The notes beneath the pieces are model-generated. The model searched no databases, was not told the DNA's origin, and worked only from the letters and a program-made list of their open reading frames with translations. Positions 60,132-64,000 of a DNA stretch of 64,000 nt are shown here, piece by piece (the first letter of the stretch is position 1; the number at the start of each line of letters is the position of its first letter). This DNA is from Gordonia sp. KTR9. Lineage in GTDB: Bacteria; Actinomycetota; Actinomycetes; Mycobacteriales; Mycobacteriaceae. The stretch is taken from contig NC_018581.1 of NCBI RefSeq assembly GCF_000143885.2, forward strand, positions 4,216,001 to 4,280,000, given 5' to 3'. The translations under genes were made by a program, and so were the position numbers.

Positions 60132-60542
60132 CTAGGCTCCCTTCTTCTTCGGCTGACGCGAACGGCCACGGCCGCCGGCTGCCTTCTCCGGCAAGCTCTC
60201 CACGACCACGGTGATGTGGCTGGTGCGCTTGCGGATACGGAACGCGCGACCCTGTGCGCGCGGCTGGAAGCGCTTGAGGGTCGGACCCTCATCGGCGAAC
60301 GCGGTGGCGACGACCAGGGTCCGGCGATCCAGATCCAGGTTGTTCTCCGCGTTGGCGACGGCACTTGCCAGGACCTTGTACACGGGCTCGGACGCCGACT
60401 GCGGGGCGAACCGCAGGATGTCGAGGGCCTCGTCCACGTTCTTGCCGCGGACCAGGTCCAGGACACGACGAGCCTTCATCGGCGTGACGCGCACGAACTT
60501 GGCGGTCGCCTTTGCTGTCGGATTATCGGTCTGCGTAGTCAT
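60132..60542 (-). CDS. rplV: 50S ribosomal protein L22
   Basis: This 136-aa L22 has [33 protein letters not shown] and the exit-tunnel beta-hairpin [20 protein letters not shown]. That loop lines the nascent-peptide tunnel and is where macrolide-resistance changes occur in other species; nothing unusual is seen here. A basic tail of about 12 residues ends it. Its ATG overlaps the rpsS stop by one base. Confidence 0.98.
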   Translation of the reverse strand: MTTQTDNPTAKATAKFVRVTPMKARRVLDLVRGKNVDEALDILRFAPQSASEPVYKVLASAVANAENNLDLDRRTLVVATAFADEGPTLKRFQPRAQGRAFRIRKRTSHITVVVESLPEKAAGGRGRSRQPKKKGA

Positions 60543-60823
60543 TACCGGCGCTTCGCTTTCCGGTCATCCTTGATGTGACCCTTGAAGGTACGGGTGGGGG
60601 CGAACTCGCCCAGCTTGTGCCCGACCATCGAATCCGAGATGAACACCGGCACGTGCTTGCGTCCGTCGTGGACGGCAAAGGTGTGACCGATGAAGTCGGG
60701 AATGATGGTCGAACGACGGGACCAGGTCTTGATGACCTGCTTGGTGCCCTTCTCGTTCTGGACATCCACCTTCTTCAGGAGGTGGTCGTCGACGAACGGG
60801 CCCTTCTTGAGGCTGCGTGGCAT
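60542..60823 (-). CDS. rpsS: 30S ribosomal protein S19
   Basis: This 93-aa S19 begins [19 protein letters not shown] and contains the conserved [20 protein letters not shown] and [16 protein letters not shown] motifs. It lies in the head of the small subunit and contacts S13. Length and motifs are normal. AGGAGG lies just before the ATG. Confidence 0.98.
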   Translation of the reverse strand: MPRSLKKGPFVDDHLLKKVDVQNEKGTKQVIKTWSRRSTIIPDFIGHTFAVHDGRKHVPVFISDSMVGHKLGEFAPTRTFKGHIKDDRKAKRR

Positions 60824-60840
60824 TCTCTTACCTCCTCCTG

Positions 60841-61677
<837 letters not shown>

Positions 61678-61706
61678 GAGTCTCTAGTCCTTCTCGAAGG
61701 CCCCGG

Positions 61707-62012
61707 TCAGCTGACCGAGCCCCCGAAGATCTCGATGGGCTTGCTGTCTGCGGTCAGCGACACGATGGCGCGCTTGGTGGACTTGCGCTGGCCGTAGCCG
61801 GAGCGGGTCCGCTTGCGCTTGCCCTGTCGGTTCGCGGTGTTGACGCTGGCAACACTGACGCCGAAGATCTTCTCGATCGCGATCTTGATCTCGGTCTTGT
61901 TGGACTCCGGGTGCACCAGGAAGGTGTACACGTTGTCCTCCATGAGCCCGTAGGACTTCTCCGAGATCACGGGCGCCAGGATGATGTCGCGCGGGTCGGC
62001 AATGGTCGACAT
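61707..62012 (-). CDS. rplW: 50S ribosomal protein L23
   Basis: This 101-aa L23 begins [20 protein letters not shown], with the core [21 protein letters not shown] and the loop [19 protein letters not shown]. It lies at the tunnel exit and docks trigger factor and SRP. The ATG at 62012 was chosen because GAGGAGG lies six bases before it and the protein then starts like its homologues. It begins one base after the rplD stop. Confidence 0.97.
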   Translation of the reverse strand: MSTIADPRDIILAPVISEKSYGLMEDNVYTFLVHPESNKTEIKIAIEKIFGVSVASVNTANRQGKRKRTRSGYGQRKSTKRAIVSLTADSKPIEIFGGSVS

Positions 62013-62013
62013 G

Positions 62014-62703
62014 TCAGGCCTCCTCTGCTGTCTTCTCGACGGCAGCCTTGGCATCCGCCGTGTTCTGCTCGATGAAGGCATTGAGCGTCTCGACGCTGAA
62101 CACCACCTCGTCCGAGTCGAGGACGTCGTAGGTGTTGAGCTGATCCGGCGCGATCGGCAGCACGTTCTGCAGGTTCGCCACGCTCAGCCACGCCGTCAGG
62201 TCCTCGCGGCCGAGGACGACCAGGAACTTGCGACGATCGGAGAGGCTCTCCAGGAACTGGCGCGCCGACTTGGTCGAGGGCTGCTGCCCCGAGACCAGTT
62301 CGGTGATCACGTGGATGCGCTCGTTGCGAGCGCGGTCGCTCAGCGCACCGCGCAGGGCGGCCGCCTTCATCTTCTTCGGTGTGCGCTGGCTGTAGTCGCG
62401 CGGCTGCGGGCCGTGGACGGTGCCACCACCGGTGAACTGCGGCGCGCGGTTCGAGCCCTGACGCGCACGGCCGGTGCCCTTCTGGCGGTACGGCTTGGCG
62501 CCACCGCCGCGGACCTCGCCGCGGGTCTTGGTGGAGTGCGTGCCCTGGCGTGCCGCGGCCTGCTGGGCCACGACGACCTGGTGCATCAGCGCGATGTTGG
62601 CCGGGGCGTCGAAGAGTGCGGCGGGCAGGTCAACGGTTCCGTTGGTCTTGCCGTCGGCGGTCTTGACGTCCAGCGTCAGCTTCGTAGCGGTCTCGGTGCT
62701 CAC
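62014..62703 (-). CDS. rplD: 50S ribosomal protein L4
   Basis: This 229-aa L4 contains [20 protein letters not shown], the tunnel loop [19 protein letters not shown] and the globular [17 protein letters not shown] region. It starts at a GTG that overlaps the rplC stop (GTGA). In enterobacteria L4 represses its own operon; whether that happens here cannot be judged. Confidence 0.98.
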   Translation of the reverse strand: MSTETATKLTLDVKTADGKTNGTVDLPAALFDAPANIALMHQVVVAQQAAARQGTHSTKTRGEVRGGGAKPYRQKGTGRARQGSNRAPQFTGGGTVHGPQPRDYSQRTPKKMKAAALRGALSDRARNERIHVITELVSGQQPSTKSARQFLESLSDRRKFLVVLGREDLTAWLSVANLQNVLPIAPDQLNTYDVLDSDEVVFSVETLNAFIEQNTADAKAAVEKTAEEA

Positions 62704-63356
62704 TTGGCACCACCCTTCACTGCGTCGCGAACCATCACGATGCCGCCCTTGCGACCCGGGATCGCTCCCTTGATCAGCAGGAGACCGGCCTCGGCGTCCA
62801 CCTTGTGGACGGTGAGGTTCTGCGTGGTCACCTTGTCGTTACCCATGCGGCCTGCCATGCGCATGCCCTTGAACACACGACCCGGGGTGGCGCAGCCACC
62901 GATCGAGCCCGGTGCGCGGTGCACACGGTGGGCACCGTGGCTGGCGCCCAGACCGGCGAAGCCGTGGCGCTTCATGACGCCGGCGAAACCCTTGCCCTTC
63001 GAGGTGCCGGTGACGTCGACCAGCGCGCCGTCGGCGAAGATCTCGGCGGTCAGTTCCTGACCGACCTCGAACTCGCTGATGTCGTTGACGCGGATCTCGG
63101 CCAGGTGGCGGCGCGGGGTGACCCCGGCCTTGCTGTACTGGCCGGCGACCGGCTTGGTCACCTTGCGGGGATCGATCGCGCCGTAGGCGAGCTGGACGGC
63201 GGTGTAGCCGTCACGGTCCGCGCTGCGGAGCTGGGTGATCACGTTCGGGCCGGCCTGGATGACAGTGACCGGGACGACGCGGTTGTTCTCGTCGAAGACC
63301 TGGGTCATGCCGAGCTTGGTGCCCAGGATTCCCTTGGTCGAACTCTGATTGCTCAT
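62700..63356 (-). CDS. rplC: 50S ribosomal protein L3
   Basis: This 218-aa L3 contains [18 protein letters not shown], the central loop [20 protein letters not shown] that approaches the peptidyl-transferase centre, and [13 protein letters not shown]. It is one of the earliest assembly proteins of the large subunit. Length and motifs are normal. Confidence 0.98.
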   Translation of the reverse strand: MSNQSSTKGILGTKLGMTQVFDENNRVVPVTVIQAGPNVITQLRSADRDGYTAVQLAYGAIDPRKVTKPVAGQYSKAGVTPRRHLAEIRVNDISEFEVGQELTAEIFADGALVDVTGTSKGKGFAGVMKRHGFAGLGASHGAHRVHRAPGSIGGCATPGRVFKGMRMAGRMGNDKVTTQNLTVHKVDAEAGLLLIKGAIPGRKGGIVMVRDAVKGGAK

Positions 63357-63375
63357 GATTTATCTCGCCCCCGTC

Positions 63376-63681
63376 CTACTGGATGTTGACGTCGACGCTG
63401 GCCGGGAGGTCGATGCGCATCAGCGCGTCGACCGTCTTCGGTGTCGGGTCGAGGATGTCGATGAGTCGCTTGTGGGTACGCATCTCGAAATGTTCGCGGC
63501 TGTCCTTGTACTTGTGCGGCGAACGGATGACGCAGTACACGTTCTTCTCGGTGGGCAATGGCACCGGGCCGACGACGCGTGCCCCGGTACGGGTCACGGT
63601 CTCCACGATCTTGCGCGCCGAAGCGTCGATCGCCTCGTGGTCGTAGGCCTTGAGCCTGATGCGGATCTTTTGTCCCGCCAC
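63376..63681 (-). CDS. rpsJ: 30S ribosomal protein S10
   Basis: This 101-aa S10 starts at a GTG and reads (V/M)[18 protein letters not shown]. It has [20 protein letters not shown] and the C-terminal [17 protein letters not shown]. It belongs to the small-subunit head and is also the antitermination factor NusE. The GTG at 63681 has AGAGG eight bases upstream and gives the standard length; the longer open frame upstream is not conserved in type. It is the first gene of the operon. Confidence 0.98.
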   Translation of the reverse strand: MAGQKIRIRLKAYDHEAIDASARKIVETVTRTGARVVGPVPLPTEKNVYCVIRSPHKYKDSREHFEMRTHKRLIDILDPTPKTVDALMRIDLPASVDVNIQ

Positions 63682-64000
63682 GCTGTGTCCTCTTCCGTCA
63701 GTTGTTCTCGACAGACAAACACCGCGTGATCCGGACCGAGCTCTCGCCGGCTGAGCACATGACCACCGTGTGAGATACGGCAATCGACGCTGTTCATCTG
63801 TCGTTGTACGTTGGCTCGTACCTGTACGAGCCTGGTTGCTCCGGCACCCGCAGTCGGGCGTGTCGGGACCGTGAACCGATATCGGCGCACGCGTTACACG
63901 CCCAGTCCCCGTAGACCGGGCCTGGGAGTCATTCACCTGTCCGCGACCGCTGGGCTGGCACACGGCACAACCTGCGTCCGCCGGTCAAGGCAACCCGAAC
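63682..64000 (-). promoter_or_regulatory. Leader and promoter region of the S10 operon
   Basis: These 319 bases before rpsJ hold no credible gene. The main feature is a perfect inverted repeat at 63813-63832. A TTGACC hexamer lies on the minus strand at 63988-63983 but has no good partner at the usual distance, so the promoter is not placed with confidence. Confidence 0.5.
63813..63832. repeat. Perfect 20-bp inverted repeat in the S10 leader
   Basis: GGCTCGTAC, two bases (CT), GTACGAGCC: nine base pairs with no mismatch, about 130 bases before the rpsJ start. It could be an operator for a dimeric protein or a hairpin in the leader RNA. A two-base loop favours a DNA-binding site over a stable RNA hairpin. 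Confidence 0.6.

Noticed and set aside
63594..63963. Upstream extension of rpsJ and an overlapping open frame
   Set aside because: S10 is 101 residues in related bacteria and the GTG at 63681 with its ribosome site gives exactly that; the extension is leader DNA.

Overview
The window comes from a high-GC Gram-positive actinobacterium. A mycolic-acid genus such as Gordonia or a close relative fits best. The evidence is very GC-rich coding sequence, many GTG starts with GTGA or ATGA overlaps, the actinobacterial S10 gene order ending at rpsQ, and an S3 protein with a long Ala/Arg/Pro/Glu tail. The genus is inferred from style, not from a database search.

Positions 1-50,913 are one minus-strand nonribosomal peptide synthetase (NRPS) assembly line. 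In order of transcription it comprises NRPS1 (2,731 aa, C-A-T-C-A-T-C), NRPS2 (13,403 aa, a single gene of about 40.2 kb that starts with an A domain and ends with a C domain) and NRPS3 (starts with an A domain and runs off the left edge). Fourteen adenylation domains and fifteen condensation domains are visible, with three epimerases. The product should therefore be a peptide of at least 15 residues, probably N-acylated because NRPS1 opens with a divergent starter-type C domain. Specificity codes read by eye give Thr1-Ser2-Thr3-Gln-like4-D-X5-Thr6-Glx7-D-X8-Glx9-X10-X11-D-X12-X13-Ser14. Both polypeptide junctions fall between C and A of one module, and the first junction carries A-domain fragments on both ends. 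No thioesterase, MbtH-like protein, acyl-AMP ligase or phosphopantetheinyl transferase is present, so the cluster continues beyond position 1.

Positions 51,286-54,573 hold a minus-strand DrrAB-like ABC exporter of two ABC-2 permeases and one ATPase with a long disordered N-terminal extension. It lies immediately upstream of NRPS1 and is probably the peptide exporter.

Positions 54,929-55,803 carry a divergent two-gene plus-strand unit (a phosphoribosyltransferase and a small GNAT-like protein). It converges on a minus-strand pair of membrane proteins at 55,813-58,172: a NarL/DesK-type sensor kinase, and a membrane protein with a degenerate cytoplasmic region. No response regulator is seen.

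Positions 58,382-63,681 are the complete S10 ribosomal protein operon on the minus strand (rpsJ-rplC-rplD-rplW-rplB-rpsS-rplV-rpsC-rplP-rpmC-rpsQ). A hairpin terminator follows it, and a leader with a perfect inverted repeat precedes it. A dispersed repeat sits between rpsQ and the kinase gene. A near-identical copy lies in frame inside the first adenylation domain of NRPS2.
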